A DNA stretch of 64,000 nt from Ilyomonas sp965277535 (GTDB lineage: Bacteria; Bacteroidota; Bacteroidia; Chitinophagales; Chitinophagaceae), in NCBI GenBank assembly GCA_965277535.1, contig OZ255825.1, forward strand, positions 2,728,001 to 2,792,000, given 5' to 3'. Shown piece by piece: positions 37,210-45,455 of the stretch. Both the position numbers and the translations under genes were made by a program. A model generated the notes under the pieces. That model was not told the DNA's origin, made no database searches, and saw only the letters and a list, made by a program, of their open reading frames with translations. The number at the start of each line of letters is the position of its first letter. Positions within the stretch are counted from its first letter, which is position 1.

Positions 37210-37706
37210 CTGTTACTACATTTGTTTTTGATGTGGATGGTGTGCTTACTGATGGTACGTTGCTCATTCTTCCGAATGGCGTAATGGCGCGGAAGATGAA
37301 CATTAAAGATGGCTATGCACTGCAACTGGCGGTGAAAAAGAATTATCATGTAGCTATAATATCGGGTGGTAATTCTAACGAAGTAAAAGAGCGGTTGAAT
37401 TTGTTAGGAGTAAAAGATGTGTTTATGCGCATCAGCAACAAAAAAGAATGTCTGGAAGAATACATGACGTTAAATAACATTAAACCCGAAACTGTATTAT
37501 TTATGGGTGATGATTTGCCCGATTATGAAGTAATGCAAAGTGTTGGTTTGGCTTGCTGCCCCGCCGACGCAGCGCACGAAATAAAAGCCATCAGCCATTA
37601 CATTTCTCACATAAAGGGTGGTGAAGGATGTGCACGGGATGTAATAGAAAAAGTGTTGGCTTTGCACAACAATTGGCTTCCCGATACACACATCAAATCT
37701 CAGTAA
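37146..37706 (+). CDS. KdsC-like HAD phosphatase
   Basis: 186 residues. Matches the 3-deoxy-D-manno-octulosonate 8-phosphate phosphatase group: FVFDVDGVLTDG (nucleophile and acid/base Asp), MNIKDGYALQLAVKK, IISGGNSNEVKERL, and FMGDDLPDYEVMQSVG. No cap domain, as usual for KdsC, which is tetrameric. In this phylum KdsC-like proteins act in LPS core (Kdo) or sialic-acid synthesis. The first about 22 residues (QAQSSPLGAEGLAS part) come from the inverted repeat and are unlike the family, so the functional start may be non-standard. Confidence 0.82.
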   Translation: MKEVTNDEQAQSSPLGAEGLASVTTFVFDVDGVLTDGTLLILPNGVMARKMNIKDGYALQLAVKKNYHVAIISGGNSNEVKERLNLLGVKDVFMRISNKKECLEEYMTLNNIKPETVLFMGDDLPDYEVMQSVGLACCPADAAHEIKAISHYISHIKGGEGCARDVIEKVLALHNNWLPDTHIKSQ

Positions 37707-37720
37707 AAACAAACCTGGCG

Positions 37721-38653
37721 TTGAAAAAGATAAAAGCTTTTTTTACTCTTATCCGATGGCAAAACTTGTTGTTCATTGCCATCACGCAAGCCTTGTTTGC
37801 TTACTGCATTATCATACCCGTTTACAAAGCGGCATCTATCGCTCCCATTGTTACCAAATGGGTTTTGTTTTGGCTCATTTTATCTTCCGTTTTCATTGCC
37901 GCTGCCGGTTATATCATCAATGATTATTTCGATTTGAATATTGATATAATCAACAAACCTGATAAAGTAATTGTTGGTAAAACTATCACACGGCGGTGGG
38001 CAATTGCGCTTCATTTAATACTAAGCTTTGCCGGTATTGCCATTGGTTTTTATTTAGATATCACAACCCGGATTTTGTTACTTGGCATTGCCAATTCTAT
38101 CTGTGTCGGATTGCTTTTCTTTTATTCCATTTCCTTAAAAAAAAAGCTGCTCATTGGTAATGTATTAATCTCAGCACTTACTGCATGGACGGTGTTTGTC
38201 ATTACCTGGTGTGAAACGCGCAATCTGTTATCCCCATTGGGTTTGAGCCGGATTAAAATCACCCGGTACACGTTGTTGTATGCTGGTTTTGCGTTTATCA
38301 TTTCCCTTATTCGTGAGGTGATAAAAGATATTGAAGACATGGAAGGCGATAGAAGATATGGCTGCACTACCATGCCCATTGTTTGGGGGGTAAATGCAGC
38401 TAAAATATTTATTGCCGTTTGGTTGATTGTGTTGCTGGCATTGTTAGTAAGTCTGCAATTTTATGTGTTGCAATTTCATTGGTGGCTTAGCGCATTGTAC
38501 AGCATCGTTTTTATTATTGCGCCACTCATTAACATCTTCCGGAAATTGTTTACTGCCACAACTTCGGCTGACTATCACCGGCTAAGCAGCCGTACAAAAA
38601 TGGTAATGCTTACCGGCATTGTATCCATGATTTTTATAAAGATTTACTCTTAA
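37721..38653 (+). CDS. UbiA-family prenyltransferase
   Basis: 310 residues from a TTG start at 37721, giving the natural N-terminus KKIKAFFTLIRWQNLLF; an ATG at 37628 would force 79 bp of overlap with the phosphatase. About nine membrane helices. Both Asp-rich motifs are present: INDYFDLNIDIINKPDK and IKDIEDMEGDRRYGCTTMP. It transfers a prenyl chain; Bacteroidota versions are annotated as geranylgeranylglycerol-phosphate transferases or menaquinone/heme-type enzymes, and the acceptor is not determined. Cotranscribed with KdsC-like and Maf genes. Confidence 0.85.
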   Translation: MKKIKAFFTLIRWQNLLFIAITQALFAYCIIIPVYKAASIAPIVTKWVLFWLILSSVFIAAAGYIINDYFDLNIDIINKPDKVIVGKTITRRWAIALHLILSFAGIAIGFYLDITTRILLLGIANSICVGLLFFYSISLKKKLLIGNVLISALTAWTVFVITWCETRNLLSPLGLSRIKITRYTLLYAGFAFIISLIREVIKDIEDMEGDRRYGCTTMPIVWGVNAAKIFIAVWLIVLLALLVSLQFYVLQFHWWLSALYSIVFIIAPLINIFRKLFTATTSADYHRLSSRTKMVMLTGIVSMIFIKIYS

Positions 38654-38662
38654 ATTTTTGAT

Positions 38663-39238
38663 ATGCAATCTATTATTTTGGCTTCACAATCTCCTCGCAG
38701 AAAGCAATTGCTGGAATGGGCAGAAATTCCATTTGAAATAGTGGTGAAACACACTGAAGAAACGTTTTCTGAAAGTATGATGGTTAATGATGTGCCGGTG
38801 CATATTGCCCGCCATAAAGCAGTTGCAGTAAGAGAAACAATATCAGACAAAAACAAGATTATCCTGGCAGCCGATACGGTTGTGGTAGTAGATAACGCTA
38901 TTATTGGCAAGCCGAAAGACAGAGAACATGCGATTGAAATTTTAAGCCTTTTATCGGGCAGACAACACGAAGTGATAACAGGTGTTGTAATTATAGGTAA
39001 TGAAAAAGAAATTGCATTTGCCGATACGACTTCTGTTGTGTTTTATTCTCTCACAAAAGAGCAGATTGAATTTTATATTGACAAATACAAACCTTACGAC
39101 AAAGCCGGTGCATATGCCATTCAGGAATGGATTGGTGTAGTGGGAATCAGGTACGTTTCGGGTGATTTTTATAACGTAATGGGATTGCCTGTAAGCCGCG
39201 TGGTGCAAGCGTTACAGCAAATTAAAAAAGGGGAATAG
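38663..39238 (+). CDS. Maf nucleotide pyrophosphatase
   Basis: 191 residues. Maf marks are LASQSPRRKQLLEWA, AADTVVVVDNAIIGKPKD (catalytic Asp), LSGRQHEVITGV and YDKAGAYAIQEW. It hydrolyses non-canonical or dTTP/UTP nucleotides to the monophosphate, and may restrain septum formation. Starts 9 bp after the UbiA gene. Its 3' end (KPLVQ..., here VSRVVQALQQIKKGE) is repeated at 39738. Confidence 0.92.
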   Translation: MQSIILASQSPRRKQLLEWAEIPFEIVVKHTEETFSESMMVNDVPVHIARHKAVAVRETISDKNKIILAADTVVVVDNAIIGKPKDREHAIEILSLLSGRQHEVITGVVIIGNEKEIAFADTTSVVFYSLTKEQIEFYIDKYKPYDKAGAYAIQEWIGVVGIRYVSGDFYNVMGLPVSRVVQALQQIKKGE

Positions 39239-39253
39239 GCTTCTTTGATTTCA

Positions 39254-39499
39254 TTAATCCCAATACACGTCTTTCCGATGACGGATTCGCTGAACTTCTA
39301 TTAATTGAATACTATCTTCTATTGTGTAAACAATTCTGTAATCAGCTGCTCTTATTTTATAAGCTTCACTGCCTTTTAATTTTTTGCTGCCTTCAGGTCT
39401 TAGATTAATAACAAGACCATCAATGATTTTCTTACTAAAAATGGGAGGAATTTGCAACAGTTCTTTTTGTGCCGTTTTTTTAACTTCAACCCGATACAT
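39254..39499 (-). CDS. RelE/ParE-family toxin
   Basis: 81 residues from the ATG at 39499 (a TTG at 39505 overlaps the antitoxin stop). The pattern YRVEVKKTAQKELLQI ... NLRPEGSKKLKGSEAYKIRAADYRIVYTI ... VQRIRHRKDVY is that of RelE-type mRNA interferases acting at the ribosome. The upstream gene ends 2 bp before it and is the antitoxin. Confidence 0.88.
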   Translation of the reverse strand: MYRVEVKKTAQKELLQIPPIFSKKIIDGLVINLRPEGSKKLKGSEAYKIRAADYRIVYTIEDSIQLIEVQRIRHRKDVYWD

Positions 39500-39501
39500 A
39501 A

Positions 39502-39696
39502 TCAACCATTTTCTTTCTCAAGAAGTTGTTGCTTTACTTGCTCCCAGGGAATTGTTTCTTCTCCTTTTCGCATTTCAATGGCTATGATGTCATATACATC
39601 TTCAAGTTGCTCTTCGCTTTCTGCCAGTACGTTTAAATCAATTTGCAGTAAGCGATGATTATTGGTTTCGTTTTTTAAGATCGTAATCGCTTCCAT
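39502..39696 (-). CDS. Antitoxin partner of RelE-type toxin
   Basis: 64 residues. Mostly acidic and helical, with a short N-terminal strand (LLQIDLNVLAESEEQLEDVY) and a C-terminal toxin-binding helix (PWEQVKQQLLEKENG). No classic DNA-binding motif is obvious. Its position directly before the toxin and its size fit a type II antitoxin that also represses the pair. Confidence 0.75.
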   Translation of the reverse strand: MEAITILKNETNNHRLLQIDLNVLAESEEQLEDVYDIIAIEMRKGEETIPWEQVKQQLLEKENG

Positions 39697-39737
39697 ATTT
39701 TTTATTCAAATGTAGTAAATGATTGTATTATAGTTGA

Positions 39738-39783
39738 TAAGCCGCGTGATGCAGGCATTGCAGCAAACAAAAAAGAGGAATGA
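39738..39783 (+). pseudogene. Second copy of the maf 3' end
   Basis: TAAGCCGCGTGATGCAGGC, then ATTGCAGCAAACAAAAAAGAGGAATGA, translates as SRVMQALQQTKKEE and a stop, nearly the same as the maf ending SRVVQALQQIKKGE at 39192-39238. The toxin-antitoxin pair lies exactly between the two copies. Confidence 0.7.
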
Positions 39784-39805
39784 TAGTTATGATCATTCCT
39801 CTTTT
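39771..39805 (-). terminator. Terminator for the minus-strand yceI operon
   Basis: AAAAGAGGAATGAT / ATCATTCCTCTTTT with a 7-nt loop and T/A runs on both sides, 20 bp after the yceI stop at 39825. Confidence 0.8.
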
Positions 39806-39824
39806 TTGTTTTATTGATTTTTAT

Positions 39825-40397
39825 TTATTGAGGGCCGAACTCGCCATCTGCTTTTATCCGCACTTCATCACTTATCATGGCTGAAGGATAACTCTGTCCA
39901 ATTCCAAAATCAGAACGTTTTAGTGTTCCGGTAAGCTGGAAACCAGCATCCTGCTTTTTACTCATTGGGTTTGTAATTGTTCCTCTGTACCACAATTGCA
40001 TGGTAGCAGGTTTTGTTACGCCGTGTATGGTAAGGTTACCGGTAACACTGTATTTGTCCTTGCTTGTGGCTTTTATTGATGTGCTTTTAAAAGTAATGTT
40101 AGGATACTTCTGAACGTCAAAAAAATGATCGCTTTTTAAATCGTTGTCGCGCATTTCCACCTCAGTATTAATAGATGCTGCATCTGCTGTTAAATCAAAA
40201 ACGGCATCGCTAAAATCGGGTTTGGACGTGGTGATAGTAACATCAAAATTTTTAAATAAACCTTCTACATCCGACACACCTAAGTGTGTTACTGTAAAAG
40301 TGAGCTTCGAATGCATCTTGTCGTTCTTCCAAGTTGTTTGTGCAATGGCAGCGATGTTCACTGCAATTAGAGTTAGTAAGGCAATTGTTTTCTTCAT
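39825..40397 (-). CDS. YceI family periplasmic protein
   Basis: 190 residues with a signal peptide ending AAIAQ. The lipocalin-like YceI fold is shown by TWKNDKMHSKLTFTVTHLGV, FDVTITTSKPDFSDAVFDL, DNDLKSDHFFDVQKYPNITF, LTIHGVTKPA and LKRSDFGIGQS. Homologues bind polyprenyl chains in a deep cavity. It lies 21 bp after the NAD(P)H reductase gene on the same strand. ATG at 40397 begins the signal peptide. Confidence 0.92.
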   Translation of the reverse strand: MKKTIALLTLIAVNIAAIAQTTWKNDKMHSKLTFTVTHLGVSDVEGLFKNFDVTITTSKPDFSDAVFDLTADAASINTEVEMRDNDLKSDHFFDVQKYPNITFKSTSIKATSKDKYSVTGNLTIHGVTKPATMQLWYRGTITNPMSKKQDAGFQLTGTLKRSDFGIGQSYPSAMISDEVRIKADGEFGPQ

Positions 40398-40418
40398 TTT
40401 GTTTTTTATTTTTAGCAA

Positions 40419-41072
40419 TTAATAAGCAACTGTAAAACGTTGTTTGATGTACTGTGGATTCTCCAGTTCATCTATAATAGCAACAGCAAGGTCTTCTGCT
40501 GAAATGGTGCTTTTTCCGTTTGCATCAAACACGGGTTCGTCGGTGCCAACTCTGTATTTGCCTTTGCGTTCGTGCGGCACACCGGGATGAAATTCAATAG
40601 CTGGACTTAACGCCGTCCAATCCAATTCTGTTTCCTCTTTCAACTCATTCAAATAATCTCTTGCTGCCGATGCGCCTGGTTTGTATTCTTCAGGAAACTG
40701 TGGTGTATCTACCAACTGAACACCGGGCTGCACATATAAACTGCCTGCACCCAACACTACTAAGAACCGCTTTACGCCTGATTGCTTCACGGCTTGTTGT
40801 ATGTTGCGTGAGCCATTCAGAAAATCATCATACAAATTTGGGTTGGTCCATCCGGCATTAAAAGCACTGATAACCGCATCGTGATCTTTTATTACCTGCG
40901 CTGTTGCTTCTATGTTGGTAGCATCTGCTTTTACAATTTTCACTTTGTTGTTCTCAACAGCGATTTTTTGTGTATCGCGAGCTATCGCGGTTACTTCATG
41001 ACCACGTGTTGTGGCTTCTTGTAAAACAGCAGAGCCTACCAAACCGGAAGCTCCTATTAATGCAATTTTCAT
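40419..41072 (-). CDS. NAD(P)-binding reductase (atypical SDR, NmrA-like)
   Basis: 217 residues. Rossmann motif IALIGASGLVGSAVLQEA, cofactor-phosphate region TAIARDTQKI, KADATNIEATAQVIKDHDAVISAF, and no Tyr-x3-Lys in the usual place, as in the YwnB/BVR-B-like atypical SDR group that reduces flavins or quinones. Substrate unknown. First gene of a two-gene unit with yceI. Confidence 0.85.
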   Translation of the reverse strand: MKIALIGASGLVGSAVLQEATTRGHEVTAIARDTQKIAVENNKVKIVKADATNIEATAQVIKDHDAVISAFNAGWTNPNLYDDFLNGSRNIQQAVKQSGVKRFLVVLGAGSLYVQPGVQLVDTPQFPEEYKPGASAARDYLNELKEETELDWTALSPAIEFHPGVPHERKGKYRVGTDEPVFDANGKSTISAEDLAVAIIDELENPQYIKQRFTVAY

Positions 41073-41252
41073 GGCTTGTATCTATTTGACGCAAAAATAT
41101 ATGTACATACTTGTATTTTTTAAAATGCAATTTTTTATGACTGTTCTTTTACAGACTGGGGTAAATAAGTAATGTAAAAATGATAGCTGGAACTTCTTCA
41201 CATCTACTCATTCAGGCAAGGTATTCGCATTTACAAATGCAAATATTTCAAC

Positions 41253-42296
41253 TTGCTGATTGAATTTTCCGATAAAGGATTGTACTGTTCCGCCGGTGAT
41301 TTTTACATTGATCCCTGGCAGCCCGTTGACCGTGCCATCATCACTCATGCGCACAGCGATCATGCACGCGCGGGAAGCAAAAGTTATCTCTGTCATCGTT
41401 ATACCAAACCCTTGCTGCAGGCGCGTTTGGGCGATTACTCCTATCAAAGCGTGGAGTGGAATGAAACGGTTGATATGAACGGTGTAAAAGTGTCCCTGCA
41501 TCCAGCCGGGCACATCATTGGCTCTTCACAAATAAGGGTTGAATATAGGGGAGAAGTGTGGGTAGTAAGCGGCGATTATAAAATAAAAGATGATGGCATC
41601 AGCGGCGCATTCGAGCCTGTAAAATGCAATGTGTTCATTACTGAATCAACTTTTGGTTTGCCCATTTATAAATGGAAACCGCAGGATGAAATTTACAACG
41701 ATATTAAAAATTGGGTAAAAACAAATCAAGCAAAAAGCATCAGCAGTGTGCTCATTGCTTACAGCCTGGGCAAAGCACAACGTGTGTTGCAACCTTTGAG
41801 CGAAGTAACTGATACCATTTATGTGCATGGCGCAATTGCCAACATGCAGGCCGCATTGGAAGGCGCAGGTTTTCACTTTCCCAAAGTAGAACGCATTACC
41901 CGTGAAACACCTAAAAGTAAGTTGATGGGCAGCGTTGTAATTGCGCCGCCAAGTGCTGATGGAACCCCCTGGATGAAACGTTTCTCGCCATCATCAACCG
42001 GTGTGTGCAGTGGCTGGATGCAAGTACGTGGCAGTATGCGGCGACGCAATGCTGATGCGGGTTTCGCATTGAGTGATCATGCTGATTGGGACGGTTTGCT
42101 TACTGCAATTCATGCGACGAATGCAGAGAAAGTGTATGCCACGCATGGCTTTCAAAGTGCGCTGAGCCGTTACTTAAATGAGCATGGAATTGAAGCCGCA
42201 GAAGTGCACACCGAATATGGTAATGATGAAGATGAAAGTGATGCAAAAGAGCCTTATGAAACAGTGCCGGAAGAAGATTCAATAGAACACGGATGA
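41253..42296 (+). CDS. Ligase-associated DNA exonuclease (metallo-beta-lactamase fold)
   Basis: 347 residues. The metal site HAHSDHARAG (HxHxDH), HPAGHIIGSSQI, VSGDYKI and FALSDHADWDGLL are those of the beta-CASP group of nucleases that accompany ATP-dependent DNA ligases. The start is TTG at 41253, because the family starts MLIEF at this point and no ATG is in frame nearby. The C-terminus is Glu/Asp-rich and its last codons run into an ACACGGATGACACGGATT-type repeat. Followed by its ligase 141 bp later. Confidence 0.9.
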   Translation: MLIEFSDKGLYCSAGDFYIDPWQPVDRAIITHAHSDHARAGSKSYLCHRYTKPLLQARLGDYSYQSVEWNETVDMNGVKVSLHPAGHIIGSSQIRVEYRGEVWVVSGDYKIKDDGISGAFEPVKCNVFITESTFGLPIYKWKPQDEIYNDIKNWVKTNQAKSISSVLIAYSLGKAQRVLQPLSEVTDTIYVHGAIANMQAALEGAGFHFPKVERITRETPKSKLMGSVVIAPPSADGTPWMKRFSPSSTGVCSGWMQVRGSMRRRNADAGFALSDHADWDGLLTAIHATNAEKVYATHGFQSALSRYLNEHGIEAAEVHTEYGNDEDESDAKEPYETVPEEDSIEHG

Positions 42297-42335
42297 CACG
42301 GATTTCATGCACGGATTTTCGGGATTGAATATGGA
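42285..42335. repeat. ACACGGATGACACGGATTTC-type repeat
   Basis: GAACACGGATGACACGGATTTCATG followed by CACGGATTTTCGGGATT is one arm of a common dispersed element; a degenerate opposite arm may be CACAAATCCCATTCATCAC at 42388-42408. The first bases are the last codons of the exonuclease gene. Confidence 0.5.
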
Positions 42336-42437
42336 AAATGTAAGATTGATTATTATGGCAAAACCAAACTTCTTACTTCATCAATATCCCACAAATCCCA
42401 TTCATCACAAACCTCCCGGTTCAGACAAACAAATACA

Positions 42438-44141
42438 ATGGAACAAGAAGATAACATCATAGAATTGGTAAAAGAAGAACACGCTTTGGATGCGCAAACC
42501 GATGTTGTGCCAGTCAACATTGATAAAGCAAATGAAAGTGGCTTATCTCAGTTTGCTTCATTGGTCCAAGTCATCGGCACTTCCACCAAAACAGGAGATA
42601 AACTTGCTGCATTACAAAACTATTTTGCTGTTGCCGATGATAAAGACAAAGTGTGGGTGATTGCCATTTTCAGCGGCAGACGACCACGCCGTGCTGTAAG
42701 CGGTGCTATGTTGCAAAGCTGGAGCGTAGAGATTGTCAATCTGCCCGACTGGTTGTTTGCCGAATGCTATCACACCGTTGGCGATCTGGCAGAAACCATC
42801 TCCTTGTTATTGCCCGAAGAAAAAGCGGCAGAACAAAAAGCCAGCCTTTCTTTCTTTATAGAAGAATTGGCGAAACGGGAGAAAGAACCGGAAGAATTGA
42901 AGAAAGCGTTTGTTATGAATGCATGGCAAAGCATGAACAGGAGCGAGCGTTTTGTTTTTAATAAATTAATTACGGGCAGTTTTCGCATTGGCGTATCGCA
43001 AAAAGTAATGGTAAATGCGCTGGCAAAATCGGTACAGTTGAATGCTTCGGTAATTGCGCATCGCATCAGTGGCAACTGGGATCCTTCTGCCACCACCTTT
43101 ACCGATTTATTAAGCGAACATACGGTTACGATTGATTATTCAAAGCCTTATCCATTCTATCTCGCATATGCGTTGGAAGATGCACCCGAAACCCTGGGCA
43201 ATGTTGCCGACTGGCAGGCAGAATGGAAGTGGGATGGCATTCGCGGGCAGATGATTAAACGCAATGGGGAACTGTTTATCTGGAGCCGCGGCGAAGATTT
43301 GATGACGGATAAATTTCCTGAATATCTTATTCTAAAAGACAAACTTCCGAATGGCATTGTGCTGGATGGCGAAATCATTCCGGCGAGGGATGGTAAGCCC
43401 CTGCCGTTTGCTCTATTGCAAACGCGCATAGGAAGAAAAAATGTTACCAAAAAGCAATTGGAGGAAGCGCCCATTGCTTTTTTTGCTTATGATTTGTTGG
43501 AAATGAATGGTGAAGACTGGCGCAACAAACCGTTGAGTGAACGAAGAGAAGCATTGGAAAAAGTGGTAAAAACAATAGCTCATCCAACGTTGTTATTGTC
43601 TGATGTGATTGACTATTCAACGTGGGATGAGCTGGCAAAAATCCGCGAAGGTTCGCGTGATGCAGGTGCAGAAGGATTAATGCTCAAAAACAAACATTCC
43701 GTTTATAAAGTAGGAAGAAAGGTAGGCGATTGGTGGAAATGGAAGATAGCGCCGCTAACCATAGATGCCGTGATGATTTACGCGCAAAAAGGAGCGGGAC
43801 GAAGGAGTAATTTATACACCGATTACACGTTTGCTGTAAAAGATGGTGATAAACTGGTAGCGTTTACAAAAGCGTACAGTGGCTTAACTGATAAAGAATT
43901 TAACGAAGTGGATGCTTTTGTAAAACGCAATTCATTGGAGAAATTCGGGCCTGTTCGCACCGTAAAACCACAGCTTGTTTTTGAGTTGGCTTTTGAGGGC
44001 ATTGCTGCCAGCAACCGCCATAAAAGTGGCGTGGCGCTTCGCTTTCCGCGTATTTTAAGATGGAGGAAAGATAAGCCGATTGATGAAATTAATACGTTGG
44101 ACGATTTGAAAAGAATGTTAGCCGTATATGGAAAATCGTAA
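42438..44141 (+). CDS. ATP-dependent DNA ligase
   Basis: 567 residues, with an N-terminal DNA-binding domain, a nucleotidyltransferase domain and an OB fold. The adenylated Lys264 is in WKWDGIRGQM (KxDG), followed by LDGEIIPARDGKP and the OB-end WWKWKIAP. The first about 34 residues, EEHALDAQTDVVPVNIDK and similar, are an acidic extension not usual in the family. Same type as the ligases found with an exonuclease and an Lhr helicase (DNA cross-link repair sets); the helicase is absent here. Confidence 0.93.
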   Translation: MEQEDNIIELVKEEHALDAQTDVVPVNIDKANESGLSQFASLVQVIGTSTKTGDKLAALQNYFAVADDKDKVWVIAIFSGRRPRRAVSGAMLQSWSVEIVNLPDWLFAECYHTVGDLAETISLLLPEEKAAEQKASLSFFIEELAKREKEPEELKKAFVMNAWQSMNRSERFVFNKLITGSFRIGVSQKVMVNALAKSVQLNASVIAHRISGNWDPSATTFTDLLSEHTVTIDYSKPYPFYLAYALEDAPETLGNVADWQAEWKWDGIRGQMIKRNGELFIWSRGEDLMTDKFPEYLILKDKLPNGIVLDGEIIPARDGKPLPFALLQTRIGRKNVTKKQLEEAPIAFFAYDLLEMNGEDWRNKPLSERREALEKVVKTIAHPTLLLSDVIDYSTWDELAKIREGSRDAGAEGLMLKNKHSVYKVGRKVGDWWKWKIAPLTIDAVMIYAQKGAGRRSNLYTDYTFAVKDGDKLVAFTKAYSGLTDKEFNEVDAFVKRNSLEKFGPVRTVKPQLVFELAFEGIAASNRHKSGVALRFPRILRWRKDKPIDEINTLDDLKRMLAVYGKS

Positions 44142-44637
44142 TCAAAAAACGAAAACAACTTTACTGTGCGGCGTACTGATTGTTGCAATGATAAGTTGCC
44201 ACAATGGAACAGGTATAAATAACAACAATCCAGTGGAACAGACTACTGATACAGCAAAATCAATCTCCATTATTAGCGGTACGCATTCTTTTGCTTTTAC
44301 CAATAATAACGATTCTATTTTTCTCACTGTAACCATAAAAGGTAAGTTGGCAACCGGCAATTTAATTTACGCTTTGCGTGAAAAAGACAGAAACCGCGGA
44401 ACAATCAAAGGCCAATTTTATGGCGATACATTGCTTGCTGATTATTCTTTCATATCGGAAGGAAAACAATCTATACGACAGGTAGCTTTTTTACGCAAAG
44501 GCAACATTTTTCAGGAAGGGTTTGGTAGTATGAAAGAAGAAAACGGCAAGTTAATATTCACCGATCTTTCAGAAGTTTCGTTTACAGGCAACGTCGTTTT
44601 GTTGCCAGTTGATTGTAATAGTTTCGATAAGAAATAA
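44128..44637 (+). CDS. Lipoprotein of unknown function
   Basis: 169 residues. Signal with lipobox MISC (Cys24). The mature part is beta-rich (HSFAFTNNNDSIFLTVTIKG, then GTIKGQFYGDTLLADYSF) and resembles many short Bacteroidota lipoproteins. It overlaps the ligase 3' end by 14 bp, so it may share its transcript. Confidence 0.65.
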   Translation: MENRNQKTKTTLLCGVLIVAMISCHNGTGINNNNPVEQTTDTAKSISIISGTHSFAFTNNNDSIFLTVTIKGKLATGNLIYALREKDRNRGTIKGQFYGDTLLADYSFISEGKQSIRQVAFLRKGNIFQEGFGSMKEENGKLIFTDLSEVSFTGNVVLLPVDCNSFDKK

Positions 44638-44751
44638 TGTTTTGTTTTTATCTATTTTTCTTTTCAATTATTTAAAAAAAATAAGCAAAAACAAAAGTGT
44701 AAAACCTTTTGCTGGTAAGCTTTTTGAAGTTTTCTGTTTCCATAATAACCT

Positions 44752-45444
44752 ATGGAAAAAAGTGATGTTAGGCTAAGCGACTGGATGCGCATCCTGATTG
44801 GTAATGTTCCACCTCAATTTTTAATTGAGGTGTTCATCCGCACGCTCATTATGTACATACTGCTACTGGTAACCATGCGCTTTTTAGGTAAGCGTATGGC
44901 AGGGCAAATTTCAGTTACCGAATTGTCGGTTATGTTGTTGCTGGGTGCGGTCGTTTCATCGCCTATGCAGTTGCCCGACAGGGGCATTCTGCAGGGTTTT
45001 TGGCTACTCTTAATTATATTGTTTTTACAAAGAGGCTTATCATGGTGGGGAACCAAAGATGCCAAAGCAGAAAAGCTGATTTACGATGATGCTACTTTAC
45101 TTGTTAAAGATGGGTTGCTGGATGTGAAGGCATTGATGGATACACGCATTTCACGGCCTGATTTGTTTAAAGCATTGCGCAGCAAAAACATTTATCAGCT
45201 TGGTAAAGTAAAGCGTGTGTATATAGAAGCGTCCGGTGATATGAGCATTTACAAATCGGGCGAAGAAAAACCAGGCTTATCGGTTCTTCCAGTTTCCGAC
45301 AAAGACATACAGCCAATAAACAAAGAAGCCGGTAACAACCTGAAAGCCTGTACCTGCTGCGGCAATGTGCAAACCGTTACAGACACTGCGGAAACCGAAT
45401 GCGACAATTGCCATTCAATTGCCTGGACCAATGCCGTTTTATAA
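44752..45444 (+). CDS. DUF421 (YetF-like) membrane protein with zinc ribbon
   Basis: 230 residues. Three N-terminal membrane helices (about 19-105), then the cytosolic DUF421 domain with the marks MRFLGKRMAGQISVTELSV, DRGILQGF and the segments LVKDGLLDVKALMD and ISRPDLFKALR. The C-terminal 32 residues add two CxxC knuckles (Cys200/203, Cys217/220), a probable zinc ribbon not present in standard DUF421 proteins. First of a tandem pair. Confidence 0.88.
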   Translation: MEKSDVRLSDWMRILIGNVPPQFLIEVFIRTLIMYILLLVTMRFLGKRMAGQISVTELSVMLLLGAVVSSPMQLPDRGILQGFWLLLIILFLQRGLSWWGTKDAKAEKLIYDDATLLVKDGLLDVKALMDTRISRPDLFKALRSKNIYQLGKVKRVYIEASGDMSIYKSGEEKPGLSVLPVSDKDIQPINKEAGNNLKACTCCGNVQTVTDTAETECDNCHSIAWTNAVL

Positions 45445-45455
45445 AACAACCATAT

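Noticed and set aside
37628..37720. Upstream ATG start for the UbiA gene
   Set aside because: It would add 31 residues of hydrophilic sequence and overlap the KdsC-like gene by 79 bp; the TTG at 37721 gives the family-like N-terminus.
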